From NCBI GenBank assembly GCA_038049695.1, contig CP142453.1:21580001-21644000 (forward strand): a stretch of DNA of 64,000 nt. The letters run 5' to 3'. Under the pieces are notes generated by a model, which saw only the letters and a program-made list of their open reading frames with translations, was not told the DNA's origin and ran no database searches. Shown here in pieces: positions 8,519 to 21,664 of this stretch. Position 1 is the first letter of the stretch. Every line of letters starts with the position of its first letter. Made by a program: the position numbers and the translations under genes. This DNA comes from Cinnamomum chago (lineage: Eukaryota; Streptophyta; Magnoliopsida; Laurales; Lauraceae).

Positions 8519-11380
8519 TGTAACACCCCGAATCCCGGAGCTCATCAGGATCCAGGGCCTTACTATAAGGAATCCATATTACCTCATAAATCAAGTTAAG
8601 ACAAGGAGCTGAGCAAGAAATTATTTATTTGAGGAATCAAATTAATTAGAAAAGAAACATCAATAAGTCTGCCAGTCAAAAATCCTAAAATCAACTTTTA
8701 TTGGAAGATGTAATGCTAGTATCTATTCCAGTTCCATTATGACTCTCTCTTATCAGCCACGCATATTGAAGTCCAATGGCTGATTTTCCCCGTTGCCAAG
8801 CTCCCCCAAACGATGCATACCTGAAGTGGGGCAAACCACTTATCAGAAGTCTGGTGAGTAATATTACCACATACACAGTTCATTGATAAAATAATGAATT
8901 GACAAAAGTGCGGAAGCATTCACGATATAATAATGGATTTCATAAATGGTCCTTTTTGGTTAATTAATGAGGGTACATAATCAGTCTGTAACTTTGATAG
9001 GTTCTGTGATTCCCAAATTCTGGGTTCTTATAAGTTATAATCGAACTCTAACCACAGAGTTTCAGTACTTCAGTCCCTTCCGGGGAGGAAGTTCTTATAT
9101 AATACATTCAAAAAACTCCTAGTAATGGAGTCCATTGCGCAAATGGTATTTCAGTCCCAGTCCAACCTTATTCCTCCTAACCTGCCAGGGGTTCAGTGTT
9201 CAATTCAATAAAACTCAGGAGTAAGGCTCCTTTCTGTTATTTCAATAAGGTGTCACTGTTTTATATAAATCCATAACTAACATTCTCAGATGCGAGATTC
9301 ATTAATTAGTGTATATTTATCATGCACTCAGTAACATCATCAAGGAATTACACCAATTATATTAATATAAGACTAGTTCCACATGATTGGGTTTATACAT
9401 ATACATGCCCCACTTAGATTCAACATATGGTACCCACTGTTGTAGTACTATTCTTATATCATGTATTCTGTGTTCTAGTACCTGTCTCCTCATATATGTG
9501 AATCATTATTTATTTTAAGGTTTTCCCAATGGCTTGGAGACTCAATCTAAGATCAACCATATGATTCTGAATTACCAACATCATGTCAATAATATCAAAT
9601 ATTTATGTGGATATATAAATCTTAAAATATATAGTTATGCAAGCCACTCTAAAATACACCACTGCTATGAACAGTTTGTTTACCACTTCTAGTGTAATCT
9701 ATGGCTGAGAAGGACTTGATATATATATAATCAATAGTAACAGCACCTACTCCCAGTGACTGCCACCAGGTTACTGTTGTTACTTGACTATAATGGATCT
9801 CACGCCCAAGGCTTAAGGAAACATTGACCAGTGGGCCCCGAGTGGTCCACTCATCAAGGGTATAGGACCATCCTAATCATCCACTAAGGATCAACCAATT
9901 GACTGGTCCTGATCTTCCATCCAATCCACTGGTGGGTCTGGTGTCTCCTAATCATTCTTAATCAGAATCTTGTTTGGCTTGGCACTGTTGCCCTTAATTT
10001 CTATGAATTCTCTGCTTCATACATTGTTTCCAGAGCTGGGCTCCACCCTGGATAAGTTTATCCTTTCTACATATCACACTACAAATGTTCTAAGACTCTC
10101 AGAACTTGTTACAGGAATTTGACAGCCATATATGGTTCATATAACGGGGAAAAGGGGCTGATCAGATGGTGGGCCCTTGAATGGTTCAACTCCCCTAGGA
10201 CCTGGCCCATCTTGGTCGCCCAAGTGAGACCTTCAATTTGGTCAGTCCTGATCCTTGATCAGGTGGGCCAGTGGGCCCCACAATCCAATCATGAAAAACC
10301 CAGAAATTCCCCAAAAGTGACGTTGCAGGGACTTTGGGAATAAGATGTGTGGTCAGATGGGACCCATCCTGGATGGGTCCACCCACACTTGGGTCGCCTA
10401 GGGGTCCACTACCAGATCCCTGGGTCAGATGGATGATATAGTGGGCCCCATGGTCCCACTATCAATTCTACCTGCAGACCTCCAACGCCCAGACTGGACG
10501 TTCTGCAATTCTTTGGAAACAACTGTGGCTCAGGTGGGGCCCATCTCCACAAGGGTCCATCTAGGCAATGGTCGCCCAGGGGTCTACTATTAGATCCCTC
10601 GGTGTGATGCTTGAATGGGTGGGCCCCCTGATCATAGTACCCACATCGACAGATCTTGTATCTGTCGATGGGGTTGAAACCCAAGCCTCTGGCTTGAGTT
10701 TCTCATCCATTTTCTCCTTCCTGATCAAATCAACACCTGTATACCATTACACCTCACATCCAACATTAAACAGACATCCATAATCTATTACTGATTAAAT
10801 TGGGGGATTACAGATCTTGGTCTAACCCCAAAGGAATTTCCAAGATCTGTCAGTAATCAAGTTTTTGATCCTGGTTTCCCCCTTTTGGGTTATATTCAGG
10901 AATCATATAAACACAGTATACCCAAGAATCTACAGATCTATGTATTTGGAAAGATCACTCACCTCCTAGTGTAGCAGATCGTGGCACGGTTGATGTGGGA
11001 TCTCGAGTGCTGCATCCACTAGGCCTTCCGGCTTCTTCCTCCTTCCCACAAGTCTGGTTGGTCTCTGTTGATCTTCAGAGGAGATCTCTTTTTCTCCACT
11101 CTGCTACCCTCTTCTTTGGAAACCAAATACAAACCATGGAGATCAATAAGGGAACTAATAAGAGAGAAGAAGAGGCCATCTGGGGATAACCCCAAATTTG
11201 ATTCGTTGGAACCACCCCCCCAAGTTCAGAGATAGCTATTCCTCTCCTTCAGGAATACCGTTCTAACAATTTAACAACACATATGGCCAAAATGGTTTAG
11301 AAACAGGTTAAGACAACCCAACCCAACCCAGTAACTTATGGGCCAGACAAATCTGGGCCTAGTTTGGCCCAGGTATTACA
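8519..11380. mobile_element. nested 2.86-kb insertion with TGTAA..TTACA ends, probable solo LTR
   Basis: The sequence begins TGTAACACCCCGAATCCCGG and ends GGTATTACA, giving a TG..CA pair extended to TGTAA/TTACA, as in long LTRs of several plant gypsy lineages. It interrupts the gypsy protein exactly between WTSSA and TRAFEEL, with GCT/GCC at the two edges. There is no coding region. A clean 5-bp target duplication is not visible, so the solo-LTR reading is an inference; another TIR-type element of similar length is possible. The interior is rich in GTGGGCCC words. Confidence 0.6.
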
Positions 11381-13364
11381 GCCACTAGAGCCTTTGAAGA
11401 ATTAAAGCGTAAAATCACAGAGGCTCCAGTTTTACAAATTCCAAATTTTGAAAAGGTCTTCGAAATTGCTTGTGACGCATCAAATGTTGGCATTGGAGGT
11501 GTTCTTAGTCAAGAGAGACATCCGATTGCATTTTTCAGCGAGAAACTTTCTGATGCCAAGAAAAAGTACTCTTCTTATGATTTGGAACTCTATGCCATTG
11601 TACAATCACTACGTCATTAGAGACATTACTTGATTGGCAACGAGTTTTCTTTACTCCGACAATGATGCTTTGCGACATTTACATTCACAACAAAAGATCA
11701 GTGCCAACCGTGCCAAGTGGAGCGCATATATACAGGAGTTCAGTTTCAGCATTCGCCACACGGCCGGAAAAGATAATTTGATCGCTGATGCACTCAGTCG
11801 ACGAAAGCATTTGTTGACAACCATGTCTGTTAGTGTACCAGGTTTTGACCAACTCAAGCTTGATTATGCGGATGATCCAGACTTTGGTTCTATCTATGCA
11901 GACCTCCGCCATGGTGATCTTGGTAAGCATCCTCATTATAGCATTCATGATGTTTTTTTGTTTAACGGTACACAACTTTGCCTCCCTGCCACGTCCATTT
12001 GTGAATATGTTGTCCGCGAATTGCATTCGGGAGGATGTAGTGGCCATTTGGGACGCGACAAAACTCTTGCTCTTGTTAGCGATAGATATTATTGGCCCCG
12101 AATGAAGACCACTATTATTCACATTTGCGAGAGATGTAGGACATGCCAGCTAGCCAAAGGTAACAAGAAGAACACTGGACTTTATCAAACTTTGCCTGTT
12201 CCTCATACTCCATGGGAAGACATTAGCATGGATTTTGTGCTAGGTTTGCCAATGACTCAAAGAAAAGTTGATTCTATTTTTGTTGTCGTTGATCGCTTCT
12301 CAAAGATGGCACATTTTATTCCGTGTACTTCCACTAGTGATGCCTACAAGGTTGCCATGCTCTTTTTCAAAGAAGTTGTACGTCTAGATGACCTTCCAAA
12401 GACTATTGTTTCGGATCGAGACACCAAGTTCATGAGTTATTTTTGGAAGACTTTATGGATGTTGTCCAATACCAAGCTCAAATTCTCTACAGCTTACCAC
12501 CCTCAAACTGACGGCCAAACTGAAGTGGTAAACAGAAGTCTTGGATAGTTGTTATGATGTCTTTTTCGTGATCACATCACCACTTGGGATCAAGCATTAC
12601 CTATGGCTGAGTTTGCATACAATAACTCGGTCAATCGGTCTACTGGTACTTCTCCATTTGAAGCTGTTACAGGGGTTCGACCGCGGCTGCCTGTTGATCT
12701 TGTCCCTTTGTCGGTGGATGCCCAAATAAGTGCCGATGCTGAAAGTTTTTTTCACCACATCCAACAAGTGCACAATGAAGTCCGCCGCCATATATCTGCT
12801 AGTAATGCCACTTATAAACAACAAGCAGACGAGCGTCGTCGATTTCTTGAATTTGCTGCAGGAGATATGGTCATGGTCCGTATCCGTCCAGAACGTATGC
12901 CTCTAGGAGCTTATAAAAAGTTGCATCCACGAAATGATGGTGCATACAAGATTCTCAAAAAGATTGGCCCCAATGCTTATGTGCTTGATCTACCATCCGA
13001 TTTAGGAGTCCATTCTACCTTCAATGTAGAGGATCTTACACTCTACCAAGGTCATGACAATGATGGTGACACTGAAGAGCGGACTATTGCTCTCCCTTCG
13101 AATCTTCCACCTGCTGACGAGATTGTTGATGTGCTTGATGATCAGATTGTTTCCACTCGTCAAGGAGGTTTTCAAAAGTTCTATGTTCGTTGGAAGAATC
13201 GCCCTCTCTCCGATGCTACATGGATCACTGCCACAGATTTTCAACGCTTGAATCTAGATCTTTACGAGCGCTATCAGGCGATAAACTCGCCGGAGTCGAG
13301 TTCTTTCAAGTCGGGGAGAGTTGATGCAGCTCGAGAGAAGACTAGGGCCTGCAGGCCATCTTGA
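11381..13364 (+). pseudogene. gypsy RNase H, integrase and chromodomain
   Basis: RNase H resumes with RAFEELKRKI and shows FEIACDASNVGIGG (about 11460). A TAG near 11618 and a frame change follow, then DALSRR. The integrase has an HHCC finger (HSGGCSGHLG .. CERCRTCQLAKG, about 12025-12160) and DDE core motifs: D in DISMDF near 12220, D in VSDRDTKF near 12415, E in TDGQTEVVNR near 12520. A further frameshift lies at about 12545-12600. The C-terminus has a chromodomain-like stretch (FYVRWKNRPLSDATW, about 13180-13225). The end of the frame runs into the 3' LTR. Confidence 0.88.
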
Positions 13365-13578
13365 TGGATCATCTAATAGAGTCCACATAATCTCTGATTT
13401 CAATCAGAGATTCCTATCCTATCTACATTAGTAATATTAATTAGTTTCTTAATAGGATTGCTTTCTAAATTCTATTTAGAGTAGTGTGAGTGTTGTTTTG
13501 TGTGGAATCCCTTTATTGGATTCGATCACCCTCATCTGAGAAGTTGATCCACTCGATCGAAGGTCCGGGGCTGCGCCA
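13322..13578 (+). repeat. 3' LTR of the gypsy element, internally deleted
   Basis: 257 bp, TGATGCAGCT to CTGCGCCA. Relative to the 5' LTR it lacks about 140 bp after TTAGAGTAG, which removes the TATA box and AATAAA signal. Confidence 0.9.
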
Positions 13579-13583
13579 GTTGG
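13579..13583. repeat. GTTGG target-site duplication (right)
   Basis: Exact match to 4372-4376. Confidence 0.85.
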
Positions 13584-14461
13584 ATATATCAGTCGGCCTG
13601 GAATTTGTTCAGCCTAAACCCAGACCTGACCAGACCCTTACCCATCCCTAATTGGCATGGACATTAAGATAAACTACATGAGCAACCATAAGACCCCATA
13701 GCAGCTTTGTTCTGGCCTATTGGAAAATCACCTGCATGATAAATTATTAATTCATGGGCCTCTTCTATATGTTCAAGAGAAGCTTATTATTAAGGTGCAT
13801 GCTGGTTCTTGTGTAGGACTTGGTGCTATGGATGAGACGGTTGCTGATGCTGTCAGTGTCAAGCAAGTCAAACTATCAAGGAGTCAAACAGTCATAATTA
13901 ATACCTTGGGAGTTGTAGGGTTATTTGCCTAATTCTGTGTTTTTGAATTTCTAAGAGTTTGTTGGAAGTTTAAGTGTGACCTAGGAAAGTTACTTGTTTG
14001 GGATTGAATACTGTATACTAAATAGCTTGTTGAATAGTTAATTGTTCAGTATTGAATAGTTTGTTGTGTTTTATACTATGATATTGTTTAGCATATTTGT
14101 TTTATTTTATACTTAATTTGTAATACGTATTAAGAATGTATTATATTTAAAAACTCTTTTATATGTAATGTACTTGTGCTTTGAGTCGAGCTTGAAGTTG
14201 TGTCCAGGTCCAATCAGGTCCATCAGAGCTGTAGAAGGCTCCTTACACATTAGACACATGTCAGGTTTGGGTTGGGCTTGGTCTTGATTCACATGTGTAT
14301 CCAACCTGAATCCAACCCATTTTCTTTCCTATTTATTTGTGTTATGTGTTGTTTATTGATTAACATGAATTTAAGTCATAACAAAAAATATTTAAATCAT
14401 TCTCTTTCAGTTTCTTTGCCATTTACTGCTTCATTGAAGCATATTTCCTTGACTAATGCAG
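13584..14461 (+). other. presumed SAC9 intron sequence
   Basis: T-rich in its second half and ending in a pyrimidine-rich stretch and AATGCAG, the acceptor of the exon at 14462. The short open frame at 13720-13932 resembles no SAC9 segment and is not called. Confidence 0.5.
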
Positions 14462-14704
14462 GGAGCATCTATACCTCAATCTTCTAAAGGGACAAATCTT
14501 GTGATACCTTTGACAGGCCCTATTAGTCCGGATGATCTGGCTGTCACTGGTGCAGGTGCACGCCTTCATTCTCAAGAAAAATCTAACCTTCCCTTGTTGT
14601 ATGATTTTGAAGAATTGGAAGGAGAGTTGAACTTCCTTACTCGCGTGGTCGCACTTACATTTTATCAAATGGTTCCTGGAAAGACCCCTATAACCCTTGG
14701 TGAG
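14462..14704 (+). CDS. SAC9: SAC9 exon a
   Basis: 81 codons from [12 protein letters not shown] to KTPITLGE. The acceptor is AATGCAG and the donor is GAG|GTACAA. This is the first SAC9 exon in the window; the preceding exon should encode the end of the region after the WW domain, and nothing matching it is visible to the left. Confidence 0.93.
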
Positions 14705-17700
14705 GTACAAAGTTGATTTTGATGAATGTGTATGAAACTGTGAATACGTGCGTGTTTGCATGTGTGAAATAATTTATCTGGTGGTGTGGTGGAGATTTAT
14801 GGGGCGTGATTCAAGTTCCATAGTATACTCTTCCCATAATCCTGGGGCTATTGAAAATGTTAATGGTTCTAGATAATCCATTTTTCAAGGGCTTAAATCA
14901 TAGACCTAGGATGATCAAATGGAAGTCCACACCTTACCTTCAGGTCCCCTTCACGTCCCACCACACCCTATTAACTGGCACCAGCCTAGTTAGCCTCCAT
15001 GGCTCCAACTGCTCCAGCATACCAGATGTGGACTACATTTATATGTATGTATATCACATGTATAATGTTGCTTTGATTTCTTATACCATAACTGAGCATG
15101 CACTATGCTGTACTTTTCATCATCGTCATCGTCATCATCGTTGTCACCACCACAACCTTCGCCTTAACTTATCAGTTTGCAGCTGGTCGACTAATGTAAT
15201 ACAGTCCAGGCCCAAGTCAACTGGGCCAACCCACTGACCCATAGGTCAACTCGGTCCATTGGGTTCAATCCACAGGACCGTGAGCTACTGTGGAGTTCTA
15301 ATTTTATCCTATCTTTATTTCCATTCATTGTTTAATTAGAGAACTATTTCTAAATTCAATTTTTTGTTTGATTAGGATTGCCATAATGTTAGTTTCCTCT
15401 TTTGATTTAGTCTTCTCTCATGTTTAGGAAAGTCTTAGTGTCCAAATAAAAGAGGAATGATCCTACTTCTCTCTATAGATGAGTCCCCATTGCTTTTGCT
15501 TGTTATTATCTATCAATTTATTTTTGAATTTTCTCTTCAATTATGGTGTATACCATTATCGTGAGTGTACCCTAATGGCTGAATCCATTTTGGATTGGAT
15601 CAATCCCTTTGGAGATTGATCAGTTTTCGATTGACAATCGGAGGCTGCGCCAATTTAATATCAGACCGGAAATCCAGTGATGGTGGGGAAGACAATCGTC
15701 TCTCCTGGATTCTATCTTGTCACCCATTCACAATCCACCCCACTGGCCCCACCCGTAGAAACCAAATCTAGCCCATTCGATTGTCATCCATGCAACCAAA
15801 ACCTAGTCAGCCATTACCATCCTTCGTACCCTCATCCCAAGACCCCAAAGTTTTTTTCCGAATTCAAAGCCAATGAATCCCAACTTCCACAACCCTTAAA
15901 AAACAAAACCCCTCCAATTTTCCAACCATCTGAAAAACCCTAATCCATCAATCCGAGTCCCATTCATCAAAATCCCAAACTCTAAAACACCAATTCTAGT
16001 ATCCAAATCCAAAATCCAGATTCTAATCTCCTTCAAAAAAACCTAAAGCCTAGAATTTCCCAGCCTCCCGACACCTTTTAAACCCTAAATCCAAGCCCAT
16101 TGAGATCCCTCAAACCGAAAACCCATCACTGAACCAGGCCAAAGCCCTAGACCCTCAGCTGAACCATCATCATTCCCTTGTCTTTGTTTCGCTTCTCCCA
16201 GTCCCAAACCCATTCCTGAGTGAAAAAAGAGAGAGTTGATCCAGCCGGACAGAATCTACTGTACAATTCATGAACTTGAGCCAAACCTGACCTGCTTGAA
16301 AAGGCCCAAGCCCATATTTGTAGTAGAGTCAGTCTAGAGGGCACGGTCAAAGTGGATTTGACCAATCCAACAGCTAGAAGTATTTGTGCAAAATTTCAAA
16401 GCCCATCCGGACACTAATTGACGGTCTGTATTGTCTGCATATTCCTAACGGTTATATCTACATAGCAGGTTAGTTGTTCCTCTGAAAGCATCATATTTTT
16501 TGTTGTTCTTCTTGAATCCAAATGAATATGAAATTTTTTGGTAGCTCAATTGAGATTCAAAGAATTTTGTGTCAGTACAAATATGGAGATTCGTATTTTG
16601 AGAATGAGTTCTACTTTGAACAATTTCTTAATTTGAAGCAAAATACTTGACACTTGACAGTTTAAACTCGTGATTCCCAAATAGGATAGAAAATTGAAAC
16701 TAGATGAATTTATGGATTAGTTAGTGTGCATCGAATATATTTTTGCATTCAAGCCAATACCGAGGGCCATAAATTCATGGGACGATGTTTTAGTTGACCA
16801 GATATTTTCATGGGTTGAGAATCGACATACAACATTTTCTTGCATTCAAGAATTTTGATAATGTTGATGAGATTATCAAGATTCAAACATGCCATTAAGG
16901 CCGAAGACATTGCAAATTATCAAGCCAGGAAATTTAGCGCACCTAAATGGGTTGCACAAAGGGTCCTATCAAAGCCGGATTCTAGTTGAAGTGGTAGTTC
17001 CTCGGAAAAGGTTTTCTCTAAGACTGAAGGCTGGCATAAGATCACATGGTTTCATTGTAAACAACAGGGACATCGATCATTTGAATGTTCAAAACTCATA
17101 AACCTCATTGAAAGTGAGGTGATGTGAAGGATATACCAAATGATCTTTAAGGGAAAGAGACTGAGGCATTAGAGATTGTCGATCCCTATAAGGGAGAGTC
17201 TCTTGATGGTGATGGATGTCTAATTCTAATCGTCCTCAAAGAGATTGCACCAACTGTTGAGAAGAAATGGTGGTGAAATGATATTTTTAGCTCAATAGGT
17301 ACTTTGAATGGACATGCATGCACAATTGTGATTGATGGCGGCAATTGCGAAAACCTCATCTCTCAAGTTCGTGTGGATTGTTTGAACCTGAAGGTTCGAA
17401 AGCATTATTGCCCCTATTTTGCTAGATGGCTATTGACATGTGATGAAGCAACAAGTGCGACATGCATGTCTAGTTACTTTTGCCAATGGCGAGGACTATA
17501 AAGATACAATTTGCTGCGATGTGCTACCATTGGATAGTGGCGATATATTATTGGGACACCCGGTGATGTATGACAAGAATAGAACACATGGCATGCGCGA
17601 CATTACATACACACTTGTGCATAATGGAAAGTATGTCACACTCGATCCTATGAAGCCATAACCATCAAAGAAAGGATCAAGAATCCGTATCACTAAGTGC

Positions 17701-18649
17701 TTTAAGTAGACAATGTCTACAAAAGCAGCGCCAAGAAATACTGAGTTCAAGATTGAACTGTTTTCTAGCTTGGGGGGAAGGAATGATGTAACAACACCAA
17801 TATGTCATTGGAAAGAGACTCATGGGCCACATGTGGGACCCGAAGGAGTCTAGAGATTTTCTTATTAATTGTTAATAGTTTCTAATTTTAATTGAAGAGC
17901 TGTAATTGGGAACAGCTTTCTAATTTCTGTAGGATATATATATATATATCTAGTTTCCTAGTTTGATTAGGAGTAAGTCTTAGTCCGTGTTTCTTTTACT
18001 ATTTATATTGTATTGTAAAGGTCATAATCTCGCAGCTGAGTTAATAGAATTTATCCTTTGTGGGATTTTATCGTTGGAGAGCTTCTTCATCGTGAGATTG
18101 TTTCTGTGGAAACCTATCATTGTGTTGGAGCACCTATGATCCAAATCATAATCCTAGGATTTGCATCTCTCTCTCTCTCTCTCAGGTACCTCACGGATTG
18201 GGTGAGAGGTAACATGGGAACCCCATGATAAATTTAACCCCCTCACACTCACCAACCCATCATGAATTGGCACTTATCTGAATTATATTCACTATTGGAT
18301 TAAATTTCATGAAGAATGGAACTTAAGAACCGTTGAATTTTAATGCCCCTAAATCAAAGGTTGTGATTACTTTTTTCCCACAATGAGACCTTTCTTCTCA
18401 TGATTGAAATGCATCCAAGTTGGTCCCACATGGGGCTAAGATTTTTACCTCTTGCAATATGGGAGACGAAGGGGGTGGGTTAAAACTTTTGTCACAACTA
18501 CAACATTATAATATATGCATGTACATGCGAGGTGAATGTGATGGAACATAACTATATATATACATACAGAAATTTCGAGGACACCTTTTTTTAATGTTTC
18601 GGTGCATACCCCATAGTGGGGCCCACCTGATCACCCATCCGGATGGAAT

Positions 18650-18686
<37 letters not shown>

Positions 18687-21615
18687 CTCTTAATAAGTAA
18701 GTCATACAGGGTTCTGATCCTTTTTGGTTAACTTTGTTGGAATATATACTTACAGGCTTTATGATGAGATAATTTACTTGTCAGTTGTCACATTTTTCAT
18801 CATGATCTTTGATTAGTTCTTTTCTGTCAGTAGCTTCCCTAGTATGCATGCATTTGTTTTTGTTGCTCTTTTTTTTTTTACTTCCCTAATCTTAGTTCTC
18901 ATGAATGCCATTAAACTGCATCTTTCGCTGTTTGTTACAGGTAGAGGTACTTGGAGTATCTCTTCCTTGGAGGGACATACTTTCTTGTAAAGGACCTGGT
19001 GTGAAATATGCTGAGCTTGTCCAGAAATGTCAGAAAGGAACAAATCCTTTCCTTTGGAGTTCAGATGTGAATGTGGCAAACCCATTTCTCCATGAATCAG
19101 ATGTCAATCCAGATGATGATAATAATTTTAAGTCCAATATAAGTATATTACCTTCAGCTCAATCCAGTGCGCCTGTTGGTCATGGCGTAGACCTTCTTAC
19201 TGGAGATTTTTTGTTTTCACAAACCACAGCACAAGCAGAGATGCCGAGTGTGACTGTAAATACTGGGTCTGGTGCTACGGGCCTGATTGATTTCTTTGGT
19301 GATTCTGCTATTGCTCACAGAGAAGCAGATTCAAGCTTACCTTTGTCACCTGATGCAATACCTAAAGATTCCATCACCTCTCAACAGTACATCAATTGCT
19401 TTAGAGCTCTGTCAGGTCCACATATGGTACACAATCCATTCACAAATTACTTGATTTTATATGGTTTTCTTGTGTGACCATTATGATCTCTGTACATTTT
19501 CTGTTCCAAGTTTACATTTACGGTATTTAATAATGTACTTCGTAATTTTTTTTCATGCTAATGTTGTACAGCTGTATGTAGATTGTTACCCCATCATGCT
19601 GCCATGCATCTATCTACAGCCCTCCCTCCGCTCCCATGTCATTCTCCTCTCAAACTCACATTTCATAATCATGCCAACAATGGCGGATGAGGCAATGGTG
19701 ATTATTACATGTCATGTTTTTTGCGTTGGGGTTCACCTTTGTTTGTTTGTTTTGTCTTTTTTTTTTTTTTTGGTAACACTCTATTGAAATTGTTTAAAAT
19801 GTGGTCTAATATAATTTGGGAAGTCATCTATGTCATGTTGCGGTTTGCCTTTGTTCTTTTCATGCCGCACTCTTTAAAATATGTTTGAAATGTGATCTAT
19901 TATAGTTTGGAAACTAGGATTTAGAAATTATGATCACCATGTTTTTACTTTTGGGCTTTTGAAGTACTTGGTCTTTAGAGTCATTGTTCTTTGTTAATCT
20001 TTAACCATAAATCCGATCAAAATATTTTCAGTGTCTCTCATCCTTTCTGCATAACCTATTTTGTAGGAAAGGAAGATAGAGTTTGTTGAAGCCATGAAGC
20101 TTGAAATCGAACGATTTCATTTAAATCTTTCTGCTGCTGACAGAGATAGAGCTCTATTATCAATTGGTATTGATCATGCTACTGTAGATCCAAATAGTTT
20201 ATATGATGATGCTCACGTGGGAAGATTGTGGAGAATTGCAAACATTCTTGCATTGTTGGGACAGACTGCATTTGAAGACAAGATCACTGCTAGCATTGGT
20301 CTTGAGAATGTGGATGTCGATGTCATAGATTTTTGGAACATTACTAGAATTGGAGAAACATGCTCCAGTTCCACGTGTGAAGTTCGTGCTGAAATGCATT
20401 CATCTGCCCCTGTACATCCCGTGGTCCCTTCTAGAGGAGATTTGCAATCATTTCATTTATGTTCGAATTGTAAGAGAAAGGCATGCAGAGTTTGTTGTGC
20501 AGGAAGAGGAGCTAACTTGCTTGCAAAGAATAATTCAGAGGCTGGTTTTAATAGTTTATCTAGCTTTAGCGGTTCAAGCCATGGTGGACAAAGAGAGGGC
20601 TCTTTTAGTAATCGTTCAGCAAAGCTAGATGGAATTATCTGTAAATCATGCTGCCCTAAAATTGTTCTTGATGCATTACTTTTGGACTACGTCAGGGTCT
20701 TGAGCAGCTTGCGCAGGAGAGCTCGTGCAGATGATGCAGCTCATAAAGCTTTGATCCAGGTGATGGGGCTTTTCCCGAGAGATGGGAATCCTGAAGCAGA
20801 AGGAATATCTAACAATATGCAAGGTGTTGAAATGAACAGTAACCCATTAAAAATACTACTGAATGGGGAGGAATCACTTGCTGAGTTTCCAAGTTCAAGC
20901 TTGTTATATACGGTAATGCTTGGATATTTCTCTATTTTTCCTGTCTTAGCCTCATTCCAATATTTTATTAATTAAAAGTCAGAGTTCGATACCACTGCAT
21001 TCTGTTGCATATGCCCAAGATATTTCAGTTTACATACATGTGATTTTTATTTCTCTTTTTTAGAGTAATCTCAAGCGTTCTTTCATTCTTGGTATGTAAT
21101 TATTCTTCAATCGCAATTGTTATTTAGTGGAGAACGATTTATTTTAGATTACTGAAATTTAGGTTGTTAGAAGTTGTACAAGTTTCTGTTGGCCATCTCA
21201 CACAGATTGCACCTGCTAGGCTATTGACAGTCTATGGCCTACATCAGTTTTGAAGCTTCCCTGACATAAAAAACAGTGGGATAAATTTTGAAGCTCAAAC
21301 GAGCATCTTCTTGGACCTGTTCATAGTAACATAACAGGATGTTACAATTTTATTCAGGCATAGATGTTTCGATGATCTCAGAATTCCTTACAGCCATTTA
21401 TTACAAATGAAACACAGATTAGGAAACCATATGAAACCATGATTAGAATAGTTTGCTTTGCCTTGGATAGAGTAGGACCTTTTCATTTATGTGGCTGGCT
21501 CAGCTGATTCTAGAATGGGGGTTTCTATTTGGTTGAAACATCAAACTGATGCATGAAGATTTGGTAGGGAATAGATTGTAGGGGCGTTGAAAAGAAGTCC
21601 TAGAATACACATACA

Positions 21616-21664
<49 letters not shown>

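Larger units (their letters stand above)
4377..13578 (+). mobile_element. Ty3/gypsy chromovirus LTR retrotransposon, inactive, with nested insertion
   Basis: A full-structure element: 5' LTR 4377-4773, tRNA-Met-type PBS at 4777, gag, CCHC knuckle, protease, RT, RNase H, integrase, chromodomain-like C-terminus, 3' LTR 13322-13578, and perfect GTTGG target duplications. The order RT-RH-INT and the C-terminal chromodomain place it among plant chromoviruses. It is dead: gag ends at a TAG (6562), there are frame changes near 6735 and 7365, a stop in RT (7984), and a 2.86-kb insertion between RT and RNase H (8519-11380). The 3' LTR also carries an internal deletion. It lies left of the first visible SAC9 exon, in the same orientation as SAC9. 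Confidence 0.93.

Noticed and set aside
13720-13932. 70-residue frame left of the first SAC9 exon
   Set aside because: Does not match the SAC9 segment expected there and has no splice-compatible borders; possibly an old transposon piece, unsupported.
1-14461. Missing upstream SAC9 exons
   Set aside because: I looked for the SAC, WW and following segments on the + strand and saw none; they are taken to lie outside the window.
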